Source: SAR202 cluster bacterium
GTDB lineage: Bacteria > Chloroflexota > Dehalococcoidia > UBA3495
Length of the DNA stretch: 40,721 nt
NCBI GenBank assembly: GCA_009392775.1
Contig: VFFT01000069.1
Span: 1-40,721, forward strand
Direction of reading: 5' to 3'
Shown here: positions 1 to 8,422 of the stretch, piece after piece
Layout: each line of letters begins with the position of its first letter
Position numbering within the stretch: the first letter of the stretch is position 1
Notes under the pieces: model-generated
The model's database searches: none
What the model saw: only the letters and a program-made list of their open reading frames with translations
Told to the model about the DNA's origin: nothing
Translations under genes and position numbers: made by a program

Positions 1-701
1 GAAAACTCGGGACGATCATCGACAACCTGTACCGTATACCCTAAGCTATCAGCTAGATCCGCTGTCGCTTTACCAACATGACCTCCACCTACCATTATCA
101 GGGTTGGAGGAGTTGTAAAGCCTTCAATGAAAACTTCTAAGCCCTCATCAGTAATGAAACTCTCAATAGCACCCAAGTCCGCTACCTTCATAGCTATATC
201 TGTCGCTTTTTTATCCAGAGCAGTACTGCCTAGTGAACCATATACTGTTCCGTCTACGCTTAATAGCAACTTGGACCCAAGGAGGCCAGATTTGCTTGCA
301 TCCGCCACTACAGTCGCCAAAGCGACCGGTTGACCACCCTCATATGCATCTAAAACCTTCTCGCCAATATCCTGAAAGTCCTTGCCATCAGTCATAGGCT
401 CTAAATAAAAATACATAGTTCCACCGCACACTAAACCATCGCGAGCCGCTATATCCTCATTCAGGAAATACTCCTTGAATTCTGGTCCGGAATTACTACG
501 CAACATCTCTCTAGCGGCAAACCAAATATCACCTTCAACACACCCACCTCCAAGGGTACCCACGCCGCTACCATCTTCCTTAACTAGTAACATCGCACCG
601 GATTTTTGTGGTGTCGAACCTTTGGTCCTAACTACGGTCGCTAAGACACACGGTTGGTCCTTTCGGAGTAAATCAACTGCCTCTTTAATAACTTCTTTCA
701 T
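1..701 (-). CDS. xdhC: XdhC/CoxI family molybdoenzyme maturation factor (3' end cut by window)
   Basis: Reading the minus strand from the ATG at 701-699 gives an open frame of 233 codons that runs off the window, so the C-terminus is missing. The N-terminal XdhC/CoxI domain shows ATVVRTKGSTPQKSGAML (residues ~21-38), a GTLGGGCVEGDI motif, and later LVCGGTMYFYLEP with the conserved Cys-Gly-Gly. Near the window edge a Rossmann-type segment, LIMVGGGHVGKATADLA, begins the XdhC C-terminal domain. Proteins of this family insert sulfurated molybdenum cofactor into xanthine-dehydrogenase/CO-dehydrogenase-type hydroxylases in the cytoplasm, so a molybdoenzyme is probably encoded to the left of the window. 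The upstream gap holds a tandem repeat with -10-like cores. Family assignment is firm; the substrate enzyme is unknown. Confidence 0.9.
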   Translation of the reverse strand, partial: MKEVIKEAVDLLRKDQPCVLATVVRTKGSTPQKSGAMLLVKEDGSGVGTLGGGCVEGDIWFAAREMLRSNSGPEFKEYFLNEDIAARDGLVCGGTMYFYLEPMTDGKDFQDIGEKVLDAYEGGQPVALATVVADASKSGLLGSKLLLSVDGTVYGSLGSTALDKKATDIAMKVADLGAIESFITDEGLEVFIEGFTTPPTLIMVGGGHVGKATADLADSLGYTVQVVDDRPEF

Positions 702-746
702 AATCAGCCTCTATTACTACAACTTATGAAGCCAAAGTGCTACTAC

Positions 747-774
747 TATCATTTTACATCTATCATTTTACATC
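747..774. repeat. Perfect 14-bp tandem direct repeat upstream of xdhC
   Basis: TATCATTTTACATC occurs twice back to back (747-760 and 761-774), 46 bp upstream of the xdhC start. On the xdhC-sense strand each copy contains TAAAAT, a -10-like hexamer. The second (gene-proximal) copy has TTCACG 17 nt upstream as a possible -35. The repeat therefore may overlap the promoter, or be a tandem binding site for a regulator. This is inference from position only. Confidence 0.6.
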
Positions 775-794
775 GTGAAAACGCATACATGCAT

Positions 795-813
795 TGTTAA
801 TATAGGATTAACA
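795..813. promoter_or_regulatory. Inverted repeat in the xdhC / amidotransferase-like intergenic region
   Basis: TGTTAAT-N5-ATTAACA is a perfect 7-bp inverted repeat with a 5-bp spacer in the divergent intergenic region 702-1007. Its size and symmetry suit a dimeric repressor or activator. The same gap also has a 12-bp palindrome, TATATCGATATA, at 908-919. Nothing else recognisable is in this gap. Confidence 0.35.
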
Positions 814-1007
814 CTAAAATTAAGCGCACCCGGATCAAACCAGGAATTCATTCGAAGGATTAGGCGTTCTCTAGGTGTTCTCCCGGCAGATTAATATGAT
901 TATAACTTATATCGATATATTCTAGCCCGAAAAGCAATATTCAAGCCAATAACTAAGCAACAATATGTAAAGTAGCTCTTGAAATGAGGTATAATATTCA
1001 CATATTT

Positions 1008-1688
1008 ATGTCTATAGTCGCAATCACAAATAATAATGTAAAACAGTCAATGGGGTACGTGAATATTTTAGAGTCTATGGGAGCCACTCCAAGAGTGATA
1101 ACTCCTCAGGATAGCGAGCCTTTAAAGAACCTCATGCACGACGTTTCAGCAATTCTATTAGGCGATGGCCCAAGCATTTGCGCCTCATTTGAACATACGA
1201 ATGCCCAAGATGACCACGTTAAAAGTGTGGATCTTGATGAGTTTGAACTAAACATTACGAGAAAAGCGTTAGATCTAGATTTGCCTATTCTAGCTATTGG
1301 AAGAGGACTACACATATTAAATATATGCCAAGGAGGCAAAGCGCCTTTACCGATAGAAGGACATTCAGAGTACCATTCCGACTCAGACAAAAAGTTAGTC
1401 CATACTATTTATCTATCACCTGGAGCAAAGGCATCTGCTGTTATAGGCAGCGCAGGATTTTTCAGAGTGAACAGCAATCATACTTGTGGGATACGCGAAA
1501 TACAGAGATCGCCTAAGCTAATGAGTACAGCTTATTCTGTCGAGGATGGAATTATAGAAGCGCTTGAAAGTCCTGAGCATAGTTGGGTAATAGGATTCCA
1601 ATGCAATCCCGAATTACAGGACCAGGTGCCTCGAAGCTTCTCTAACTTATTCCTTGCCTTAGTTGAACGGTCAGGCGTAGAACCATGA
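1008..1688 (+). CDS. Class I glutamine amidotransferase-like protein (peptidase C26/PuuD-like) lacking catalytic Cys and His
   Basis: The fold-level pattern is that of gamma-glutamyl hydrolase-type class I amidotransferases: an N-terminal AITNNN segment, then PILAIGRGLHILNICQGG, then NSNHTCGI and a C-terminal IGFQCNPEL. In active members the nucleophile elbow reads ICRG and the His-Glu pair reads HPE. Here the Cys is Gly (IGRG) and the His is Asn (NPE), while the Glu is kept, so hydrolysis by the usual triad looks impossible. An upstream in-frame ATG at 984 would add 8 residues, but a TATAAT at 990-995 overlaps that region, so I chose the ATG at 1008. The gene reads towards gyrA, 103 bp away. 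The function of this degenerate enzyme is unknown; it might bind a gamma-glutamyl compound or regulate a partner. Confidence 0.75.
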   Translation: MSIVAITNNNVKQSMGYVNILESMGATPRVITPQDSEPLKNLMHDVSAILLGDGPSICASFEHTNAQDDHVKSVDLDEFELNITRKALDLDLPILAIGRGLHILNICQGGKAPLPIEGHSEYHSDSDKKLVHTIYLSPGAKASAVIGSAGFFRVNSNHTCGIREIQRSPKLMSTAYSVEDGIIEALESPEHSWVIGFQCNPELQDQVPRSFSNLFLALVERSGVEP

Positions 1689-1791
1689 CATAATCGCGAT
1701 ACACAATACCAATGGAACAAGTTCTAATAATTGCTAATTAATACAGCCGCCTAAATAGCCGAAGATAGCACCACCCCGAAAAGGAGTACAT

Positions 1792-4296
1792 ATGGTAACC
1801 ACGAACGACACGAATCCAGACGGGAGAATTAATCCAGTACGAATAGTCGACGAGATGCGAACGTCGTACCTAACATACGCTATGAGCGTCATAGTATCCA
1901 GAGCCCTTCCGGACGTTCGAGACGGGCTCAAGCCTGTTCAACGCAGGATACTTTACGCAATGCAAGACATGGGTATCAGACCAAATGGCCAACATAGAAA
2001 AAGCGCTCGAATAGCGGGGGAAGTACTGGGTAAATTTCACCCTCATGGAGAATCCTCAGTCTACGATACCCTAGTAAGAATGGCTCAGCCATTCTCTATG
2101 CGATATCCACTAATAGACGGTCAAGGCAATTTTGGAAGCGTAGACGGAGATCCCCCTGCAGCCATGAGATATACCGAAGCACGCCTGGCTAACATTGCAG
2201 ATGAACTACTAACCGATATCGATCAGGACACAGTTGACTTCCTACCCAATTTCGACGATTCGATGCAAGAACCGTCAGTCCTGCCAAGCAGATTACCTAA
2301 CATGCTTGTGAACGGAGCCTCAGGCATAGCCGTAGGTATGGCCACTAATATGCCCCCTCATAACTTGAGTGAAATCTGTGACGCTATATGTCATGTAATA
2401 GAGAAACCTGACTGCAGCGTAGACGATCTGATTAAGCTAGTCCCTGGACCAGATTTTCCAACCGCAGGGATAATAAGAGGAACATCGGGGATCATAGATG
2501 CCTACACCACTGGCCGCGGCAGAATAGTAATGGAGGCAGATACTGAGATCGAAGAGATGCGTGGCGATCGCAGAAGGATAATCATAAACGAACTACCCTA
2601 CCAAGTTAACAAGGCTAATCTGGTAGAAAAAATAGCCCAACTGGTAAGAGATAAAAAAATTGACGGTATTTCTGATATTCGTGATGAATCTGACCGACAT
2701 GGTATGAGAGTAGTGATTGAACTTAGGCGAGACGCTCAACCCAGCATAGTTCTCAACAATTTATATAAACACACGTCCATGCGATCTTCATTCAACACTA
2801 TCATGTTGGCATTGGTAGACGGCCAGCCTCAAGTACTCACTCTCAAACGTGCATTGTCTTTATTCATTGACCACCGGAAGGAGGTTATTCGTAGACGATC
2901 TGAGTTCCAGTTACAAAAGGCTCGCGACCGTGACCACATAGTTCAAGGATTATTACTAGCATTAGATCAAATGGATGAGATTATAGCGACCATTAGAGCC
3001 TCAGATGATGTCGAAGTTGCACGAACTAACTTAATGCAAAGATTTGACCTAGACCAAATTCAAGCTCAGGCTATCCTAGACATGCAACTAAGGAGACTAG
3101 CTGCTCTAGAACGAGAGCGACTAGAAAATGAACACAATGATCTTGTTGCTACTATTTCCAGCCTCCTAGAACTACTCGCCAGTCCCGAGAAAATACTGAA
3201 TGCTGTAAAGACGGAAACACGCAAATTAAAGAAGGATTTCGGAGATGCGCGCCGGACCGTCATACATCTAGACGAGGTAGAAGATCAGACTATAGAACAA
3301 TTCATACCTCACCAAGATGTCGTAATTACCCTCAGTCAGAAAGGTTATATTAAGCGTGTCCCATCTGATACGTACAAGACCCAGCACCGTGGAGGTAAAG
3401 GTGTCCGTGGCATGACAACACGAGACGACGACGCACTAAAAGAACTCGTCGTCGTCGATACACATGACACTCTATTGTTTTTCACAAATCGGGGTCGGGT
3501 GTATCCTCTTCGAGTTTTTCAGCTCGCTCCAGATACCTCACGAACTAGCAGAGGCACTCTGCTAGTAAACTTGATTCCCCTCGGCCCGGGTGAACAAATC
3601 CAGACTATGCTTGCCACCAAGAACCCCAAAGAGGGGGATTTATTAGTATTAGCAACCCAACTAGGTGAGGTCAAAGCGTTGAAAGAAGGTGCTCTATCAA
3701 ACATCCAAGCCAGAGGATTAATAGTCATGGACTTAGAACCCGGAGATGAACTAGTAAGCGTCAAACAATTAGGAGACGCGCAAGATGTTGTTATGGTCTC
3801 GGAGACAGGACAAAGTATAAGATTTCCTATTAGAAACCTTGCTCCCAGATCTCGTACAGCCGGTGGAGTACGAGGTATGAGATTAAGGCAAGATGACAAA
3901 GTAGTAACTATGCTTACTGTAACACAGGATGACAGGTTACTAGTGGTCAGCGAAGGCGGCTACGGAAAAGCAACACCTCTATCCATGTATCCTACACAAA
4001 CTAGAGGCGGCCTAGGGGTAAGGACATTCAAAGTCACTGATAAAACCGGAAGAGTAGCAGCCGCCCGTGTAGTATCTGAAAACGAAGGTCAAGAAGTATT
4101 CATCATTTCTGCTATGGCTCAGGTAGTTCGGATAAACCTCGAGGATGTACGAATTACTGGTCGAGACACCCAAGGCGTCATTGTATGGCGAGACAGAGAC
4201 CCGGATGACTACGTAGCCTCGATAGCATGTTTCCAGGAAACGGATTACACCAAGGAACTACCCGAAGCAAACTCAAAGAAGTCTGACGAAGAGTAG
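1792..4296 (+). CDS. gyrA: DNA gyrase subunit A
   Basis: GyrA, the breakage-reunion subunit of the gyrase A2B2 tetramer, introduces negative supercoils in cytoplasmic DNA. The 834-residue length is normal. The sequence shows the N-terminal topoisomerase IV/gyrase A core ([19 protein letters not shown]), the catalytic tyrosine at residue ~127 in [10 protein letters not shown], and the quinolone-resistance region [18 protein letters not shown], where the Ser and Asp typical of sensitive enzymes are present. A GyrA box-like QHRGGKG at residue ~530 starts the C-terminal beta-pinwheel of repeated RGVRGM/RGMRL-type blades, which favours gyrase over ParC. An AAAGGAG ribosome site lies 6-7 nt before the ATG. 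gyrB is not adjacent. A hairpin follows the stop. Confidence 0.98.
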   Translation: MVTTNDTNPDGRINPVRIVDEMRTSYLTYAMSVIVSRALPDVRDGLKPVQRRILYAMQDMGIRPNGQHRKSARIAGEVLGKFHPHGESSVYDTLVRMAQPFSMRYPLIDGQGNFGSVDGDPPAAMRYTEARLANIADELLTDIDQDTVDFLPNFDDSMQEPSVLPSRLPNMLVNGASGIAVGMATNMPPHNLSEICDAICHVIEKPDCSVDDLIKLVPGPDFPTAGIIRGTSGIIDAYTTGRGRIVMEADTEIEEMRGDRRRIIINELPYQVNKANLVEKIAQLVRDKKIDGISDIRDESDRHGMRVVIELRRDAQPSIVLNNLYKHTSMRSSFNTIMLALVDGQPQVLTLKRALSLFIDHRKEVIRRRSEFQLQKARDRDHIVQGLLLALDQMDEIIATIRASDDVEVARTNLMQRFDLDQIQAQAILDMQLRRLAALERERLENEHNDLVATISSLLELLASPEKILNAVKTETRKLKKDFGDARRTVIHLDEVEDQTIEQFIPHQDVVITLSQKGYIKRVPSDTYKTQHRGGKGVRGMTTRDDDALKELVVVDTHDTLLFFTNRGRVYPLRVFQLAPDTSRTSRGTLLVNLIPLGPGEQIQTMLATKNPKEGDLLVLATQLGEVKALKEGALSNIQARGLIVMDLEPGDELVSVKQLGDAQDVVMVSETGQSIRFPIRNLAPRSRTAGGVRGMRLRQDDKVVTMLTVTQDDRLLVVSEGGYGKATPLSMYPTQTRGGLGVRTFKVTDKTGRVAAARVVSENEGQEVFIISAMAQVVRINLEDVRITGRDTQGVIVWRDRDPDDYVASIACFQETDYTKELPEANSKKSDEE

Positions 4297-4307
4297 AAAC
4301 GTACAAC

Positions 4308-4337
4308 GGCCAGTATGTAGTATTCTGCATACTGGCC
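4308..4337 (+). terminator. Perfect 10-bp hairpin after gyrA (possible terminator)
   Basis: GGCCAGTATG and CATACTGGCC form a perfect 10-bp stem with a 10-nt loop, starting 12 nt after the gyrA stop. There is no U-tract after it, so it may be a non-canonical terminator or an mRNA 3'-end stabiliser. Confidence 0.5.
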
Positions 4338-4345
4338 TCAACAAC

Positions 4346-4374
4346 TCCCCGTCGCGGGGACTACGGATTCGTAG
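4346..4374 (+). other. Two further abutting hairpins downstream of gyrA
   Basis: TCCCCG-TCG-CGGGGA (4346-4360) is followed immediately by CTACG-GATT-CGTAG (4361-4374). With the 4308-4337 stem this makes three consecutive short hairpins in 67 nt. There is no tRNA-like cloverleaf and no reading frame. They could form a structured 3'-UTR or a small RNA. Confidence 0.35.
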
Positions 4375-4418
4375 CACATCATAACAGTTTCGAGTGCACC
4401 ATCAGTGTAAGTATCGAT

Positions 4419-4447
4419 TTGTTTCGTAACCTCAATTACCGTATAAT
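4419..4447 (+). promoter_or_regulatory. Sigma70-type promoter for the alpha/beta hydrolase gene
   Basis: TTGTTT (4419-4424), a 17-nt spacer and a perfect TATAAT (4442-4447) lie 48 nt before the hydrolase ATG, so this gene is probably transcribed separately from gyrA. Confidence 0.55.
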
Positions 4448-4494
4448 TAAATTTGGTCAAATAAAGCAGTGTCTCCCCAATAAAAGGATTACTG

Positions 4495-5184
4495 ATGAAA
4501 TTGGTGTTCATTCACGGAGCTGGCAGTTCAAGTTTATCCTCTTACTATCAACTAAGGCACTTCCGTAATTCGAAAGCCCTTGACCTTCCTGGGCATCCTA
4601 ACGGAAAGCCATGTATATCGATAGAAGGATATCTGGAATGGGTTCGAGGGTTCATAACTGCTCGTAGATATAAAGATGTCATACTTTGTGGACATTCTAT
4701 GGGCGGCGCCATAGCTATTCAGCATGCCCTAAAATACCCAGATGAGATCCGAGGTCTAATACTCATGGGTACAGGTGCAAAGCTAAGAGTACACCCTGAC
4801 TATCTTGAACAATGTCGAAATCCAGGTAATAACTATAATGAATGGATGCAACATCAAGAGAGCTATTTCAAAGGCGTTGAATCTGATATACAGAGAGTTC
4901 TGATGCAAAGAGCTCAAGAAATTGGACCACAAGTCGAATTGAATGACCTATTAGCATGCGACTCTTTTGACGCGATGGATAAAGTCGAAAATATTAAATT
5001 GCCGACACTCATATTGTGCGGAGATCAAGATCAGATGACACCCAAAAAATATTCTGATTACTTATCTGACAAGATAGATGGTTCTGAAAAGCGTGTAATT
5101 GATGATGCGCAACATTTCGCACAGCTACAAAACTACAAGCAAGTAAATGCTCATATAGAAGAGTTCGTAAATTCCATTAAATAA
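4495..5184 (+). CDS. Alpha/beta hydrolase fold protein
   Basis: A 229-residue cytoplasmic alpha/beta hydrolase without signal peptide. It starts with the oxyanion-hole strand LVFIHGAG (residues 3-10), has the nucleophile elbow GHSMGG with Ser68, an acidic residue in LCGDQDQMTP, and the catalytic His in DDAQHFAQL near the C-terminus, so the triad appears complete. The cap region is short. AAAGGA precedes the ATG. It converges with the flavin reductase gene, with only 3 bp between the stop codons. The substrate cannot be told from sequence; esterase, lactonase or C-C hydrolase activities are all possible. Confidence 0.85.
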   Translation: MKLVFIHGAGSSSLSSYYQLRHFRNSKALDLPGHPNGKPCISIEGYLEWVRGFITARRYKDVILCGHSMGGAIAIQHALKYPDEIRGLILMGTGAKLRVHPDYLEQCRNPGNNYNEWMQHQESYFKGVESDIQRVLMQRAQEIGPQVELNDLLACDSFDAMDKVENIKLPTLILCGDQDQMTPKKYSDYLSDKIDGSEKRVIDDAQHFAQLQNYKQVNAHIEEFVNSIK

Positions 5185-5187
5185 TTA

Positions 5188-5673
5188 CTAGGCTTTGTTC
5201 GGATGGTACCAGCGACTTTGATAAAACATCAGCGGTTCGCATTCTTCACCTTGGCTAAGATTTACTACCTCTCCGACATAGATAGTATGGTCTCCGTAGA
5301 CGTGTGTGCCAGATACGTTACAGCTAAAGGAAACCATCGCATTTTCTAGAACAGGCACTCCAGCTTCATCGATATTATAGGTATAGTCCGCATCTCCTTG
5401 CCGATCTTCTGGCCGTTTTGCAAAATACGCCCCCAGATACTCCTGTTCCTCCGCTAATATATTTACTCCGAATGTACCATTATTGCTCACAAATCCATGC
5501 GTGTTCGTTCCATGGGCAACACACACTAAGACCGTTGGAGGATCTAAACATACAGAGGTGAACGAGTTGGCAGTCATTGAATGTGGTTCACCTTTGTCAT
5601 CAACACTCGATACTACCGTCACTCCTGTAGCAAATTTTGACATAGCAGTTCTAAAATCATCTCTGTTAACCAC
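5188..5673 (-). CDS. Flavin reductase-like (FMN-binding split barrel) protein
   Basis: A 161-residue protein of the DIM6/NTAB (HpaC-like) flavin reductase domain. It shows FRTAMSKFATGVTVVSS at the N-terminus, the flavin-contacting SMTANSFTSVCLDPP segment, FGVNILAEEQ, and the C-terminal HTIYVGEVV followed by PLMFYQSRWY. Such enzymes reduce free or bound flavin with NAD(P)H, usually for a monooxygenase. CobR, a cob(II)yrinic acid reductase, belongs to the same superfamily, and this gene lies downstream of the cobalamin operon in the same orientation, so a role in corrinoid reduction is possible but unproven. The start is GTG, with AAGGAG about 11 nt upstream. A TATAAT at 5708-5703 on the same strand suggests it may also have its own promoter. 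Confidence 0.85.
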   Translation of the reverse strand: MVNRDDFRTAMSKFATGVTVVSSVDDKGEPHSMTANSFTSVCLDPPTVLVCVAHGTNTHGFVSNNGTFGVNILAEEQEYLGAYFAKRPEDRQGDADYTYNIDEAGVPVLENAMVSFSCNVSGTHVYGDHTIYVGEVVNLSQGEECEPLMFYQSRWYHPNKA

Positions 5674-5773
5674 TCTTCAGATATCTCCTTAAATTTCGTG
5701 TAATTATAACCATGTTATCGCCCATATTGTACATTATTATCGTATCAACGATCACCTAGCCCTAATAGCAACG

Positions 5774-6739
5774 TTACTCATACAGAGTAAACCAATCAGA
5801 ACAATTAATACAATCACTAGCATTCATAATTTGCGTGTCTAGTTTCGCAACCGAACCTTTGGGAAGCAAATTTTGAAAATGGTCAGGATATGTTAATTGA
5901 GCAAGTATCTCTAGACCATTGACTATACGCGGGCCAGGCCTGCTGAGATATACATGATCAATCAGGTACACCTCACCGTGCTGAACGGCTGGTACATCAT
6001 ACCAACCATCTTGTTTCACCAGCCACGACACTTCCCTGGCATTCCTATTGATATCAGATGAACAAAGATCAATGAATAGCTTGTCGGGAGCATATTCCAC
6101 GACTTCTTGCCATTTTATTCTTTGGGCATCACATCCCGATTGATAAGCAGTCACTCCTACCACATTCAATACATCAGCAATCCAGTGCCCACCAATAACC
6201 AGAGGATCCACCCCTTCTATAGAAAAAACTTTTGGACGCTTTTTGACAGCATCGATGCCATGAACAATTCTCGCAATTCGCTCTCGCATGCTCTGCAATA
6301 ATTGTCGCGCAGCCATTGGAACGCGACAGGCCTCCCCGATTTGATCAATAGTAGTTAATATTTCGTCTAATGTCCTAGGGTTTAAAACTAGAACCTCTGG
6401 GAGTATATCCAAGTTAACAAGGGTCTTCTCTACGGTTCCAACATCTACTTCACAGAAATAACACAAGTCTTGAGTTAGTACGACATCAATATTTGAATTC
6501 ACGAACAGCTCTTCATCTACAACATATGGGGATCCACCAGACTCCAGAATGTTTCTCATTTCTGCTTCCACTTCAGCACTGGAAAGATTGGCAACTTCGA
6601 TGCGACTCCTTGAAACGATAGGCTTTTTCGTAGCTTCTTCAGGATAGTCGCAAAGATCTGTAACACCTACGATAGAATCGCCTAAACCCAGAGCAAAAGC
6701 TATTTCGGTGCCACTCGGTAATAAAGAACATATATTCAA
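5774..6739 (-). CDS. Cobalamin-binding protein, BtuF-like (periplasmic-binding fold)
   Basis: A 321-residue member of the ABC-type cobalamin/Fe3+-siderophore substrate-binding family (COG0614). It opens directly with ICSLLPSGTEIAFALGLGDSIVGVTDLCDYP, the hallmark of the BtuF-like subgroup, and later shows VVLTQDLCYFCEV and the C-terminal lobe from about residue 165 (KKRPKVFSIEGVDPL). There is no signal peptide or lipobox, so it is either cytoplasmic or exported in an unusual way. No permease or ATPase gene is next to it. The start is a TTG with AGGGA 7 nt upstream. Its place at the end of the riboswitch-controlled cobalamin operon supports a corrinoid ligand. Confidence 0.85.
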   Translation of the reverse strand: MNICSLLPSGTEIAFALGLGDSIVGVTDLCDYPEEATKKPIVSRSRIEVANLSSAEVEAEMRNILESGGSPYVVDEELFVNSNIDVVLTQDLCYFCEVDVGTVEKTLVNLDILPEVLVLNPRTLDEILTTIDQIGEACRVPMAARQLLQSMRERIARIVHGIDAVKKRPKVFSIEGVDPLVIGGHWIADVLNVVGVTAYQSGCDAQRIKWQEVVEYAPDKLFIDLCSSDINRNAREVSWLVKQDGWYDVPAVQHGEVYLIDHVYLSRPGPRIVNGLEILAQLTYPDHFQNLLPKGSVAKLDTQIMNASDCINCSDWFTLYE

Positions 6740-6821
6740 TGTACTATCCCTGACAGAAAACTAGCCCAGCCGAGGCTAAGTGAAGATAACCTCGCCCAAA
6801 TGTAATGAGATACCTAAGCTA

Positions 6822-7568
6822 TTAAGCTATTTTGTCTAAAAATGAGCGTGAACCTTTCTCAACCCAGGCATTCCAAGAAGTCATCACAAATTTAACACCT
6901 CTGTCGATATACCGCTCAACGTTATCATCATTAACTAATGTGCCGGCTACACGCCCCGAGGACACAATCTTATCCAGACTCATATTGATAGCCTCTTGAA
7001 CTTCTGGATGCCCCGGATTACCAATATGCCCCATGGTTTGTGACAGATCAGACGGAGCGATAAAAAACACATCTATGAAATCGACTTTCAATATTTCATC
7101 TAGATTGCGTAGAGCTTCTATTTCCTCCAGCAAAACCACTACCATAGTCTGATCGTTGGCCTTATGGAAATAATCACCAACTCCGTAGGACTGACGACCT
7201 GGAAACATACCTCTATAGCCCAAAGGTGCAAACTTACTTGCGCCCATAGCTGCCTCGGCTGATTCACGATTGTTGATGTGCGGAACCACTATTCCCATAG
7301 ATCCTCTATCCAACGTCCTGGTGATCAGCCCTGGGTCGTTGGAGTTTACTCTGGTTAATGACGACAAACCCCATAGATCACAGGATCTCGTCATATCACT
7401 AATATTCTCCCAACTAGGGCTACCATGTTCACACTCAATCCATGCTGCATCAAAGCCTAGAGGTCCTACAAAATCGATTATTTCACTAGTCATATTGCCC
7501 ATAATACCTGTTGCTACTTGACCTGATGCTAATTTTTCTTTTGCCACATTACTTCGTATTATCGCCAT
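6822..7568 (-). CDS. HpcH/HpaI family aldolase/citrate lyase
   Basis: A 248-residue class II (metal-dependent) aldolase of the HpaI/2,4-dihydroxyhept-2-ene-1,7-dioate aldolase type. Key residues are present: the base His in IECEHG, Arg in LTRVNSNDP, the metal-binding Glu in VVLLEEIEALRNLDEIL and the metal-binding Asp in FFIAPSDLS, plus the GYRGMFPGRQ loop. The family makes or splits pyruvate-aldehyde adducts. GAGAGG precedes the ATG by 5 nt. The gene lies 40 bp after cbiH and 82 bp before the BtuF-like gene, apparently inside the cobalamin operon. No step of known corrin synthesis needs this enzyme, so its substrate and the reason for the linkage are unknown. Confidence 0.85.
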   Translation of the reverse strand: MAIIRSNVAKEKLASGQVATGIMGNMTSEIIDFVGPLGFDAAWIECEHGSPSWENISDMTRSCDLWGLSSLTRVNSNDPGLITRTLDRGSMGIVVPHINNRESAEAAMGASKFAPLGYRGMFPGRQSYGVGDYFHKANDQTMVVVLLEEIEALRNLDEILKVDFIDVFFIAPSDLSQTMGHIGNPGHPEVQEAINMSLDKIVSSGRVAGTLVNDDNVERYIDRGVKFVMTSWNAWVEKGSRSFLDKIA

Positions 7569-7608
7569 GAAGCCTCTCTTACGAAATTATCTATAAATAT
7601 ATGCCAAT

Positions 7609-8397
7609 TTAAGAATGCAATTTACGCTCATATCCTCTGGGAGTAACCATTCTGTTTTTATGCCGATAGGTTGTAGAATTACCTATAATGACAGTTGTAA
7701 ACATATCGACAAAACCTATGCTGTCATCTAATTCGCCCAAGGTTGTTATTAACAACGATTGATTCGGTCGGAAAGCATCCTTTACCAGACCAACAGGAGT
7801 TGATGGAGCACGATCAGATAACAAGATTTCCCGCGCTTCTAACAGATGATTCTGGCGAGCTTTACTTCTGGGATTGTATATTGCTATGACAAAATCTCCT
7901 ACAGAAGCCGCTTTTATACGCTTGGTGATTATCTCCCAAGGTGTTAGCAAATCACTAAGACTAATAGCACAAAAATCCTGCATTAAGGGCGAACCTAGTA
8001 GCGATGCCGCTGACTGAAGTGCAGAAACTCCTGGAATTACTTGGACATCTGGATTCACACCATCCCAACCCTGCTCCGTCAAAATGGTAAATAGTGGTCC
8101 GGCCATCCCATATATACCGGCATCTCCCGAAGATACGAGTGCTACACTATGACCGGAGTTAGCAAGCTCAAAAGTACGATTCGCTCGATCTAGTTCCTCT
8201 CCTAATTCCATTGATACTAATATTTGGTCGGATATTAGGTCTGTTATTTGATCTATGTATCCTTTATACCCTACAACAACGTCACAATTGCGAATAATAT
8301 CCACAGCGCTGGGCGTGGCCATATTACGATCACCAGGGCCTAATCCTATGAGGGAGATCCTACCTGTATTGATTGCGCTATTTGTCATATATACCAC
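7609..8397 (-). CDS. cbiH: (Cobalt-)precorrin-3B C17-methyltransferase
   Basis: CbiH/CobJ methylates C17 with ring contraction, using S-adenosylmethionine, in corrin formation. The 262-residue protein has the tetrapyrrole methylase fold: SLIGLGPGD at the N-terminus, VVGYKGYIDQI, the SAM-binding VALVSSGDAGIYGMAG loop, QVIPGVSALQSAASLLG, and the subfamily-typical LSDLLTPWE and IAIYNPRSK segments. This last pair separates it from the other methylases in the cluster. GTG is the likely start (AGGA 7 nt upstream); an ATG three codons further on is the alternative. It follows cbiG by 25 bp. Confidence 0.95.
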   Translation of the reverse strand: MVYMTNSAINTGRISLIGLGPGDRNMATPSAVDIIRNCDVVVGYKGYIDQITDLISDQILVSMELGEELDRANRTFELANSGHSVALVSSGDAGIYGMAGPLFTILTEQGWDGVNPDVQVIPGVSALQSAASLLGSPLMQDFCAISLSDLLTPWEIITKRIKAASVGDFVIAIYNPRSKARQNHLLEAREILLSDRAPSTPVGLVKDAFRPNQSLLITTLGELDDSIGFVDMFTTVIIGNSTTYRHKNRMVTPRGYERKLHS

Positions 8398-8422
8398 TCA
8401 AACATCCTAAACCAGGCATTCT

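Noticed and set aside
3519..3899. 126-codon open frame on the minus strand inside gyrA
   Set aside because: A shadow of the GyrA C-terminal domain; no independent support.
4340..4410. Possible tRNA gene suggested by short stems after gyrA
   Set aside because: No cloverleaf, acceptor stem or T-arm can be built from the hairpins.
6813..6828. Tandem AAGCTATT repeat near the end of the aldolase gene
   Set aside because: Two 8-bp copies partly within coding sequence in AT-rich DNA; likely chance.
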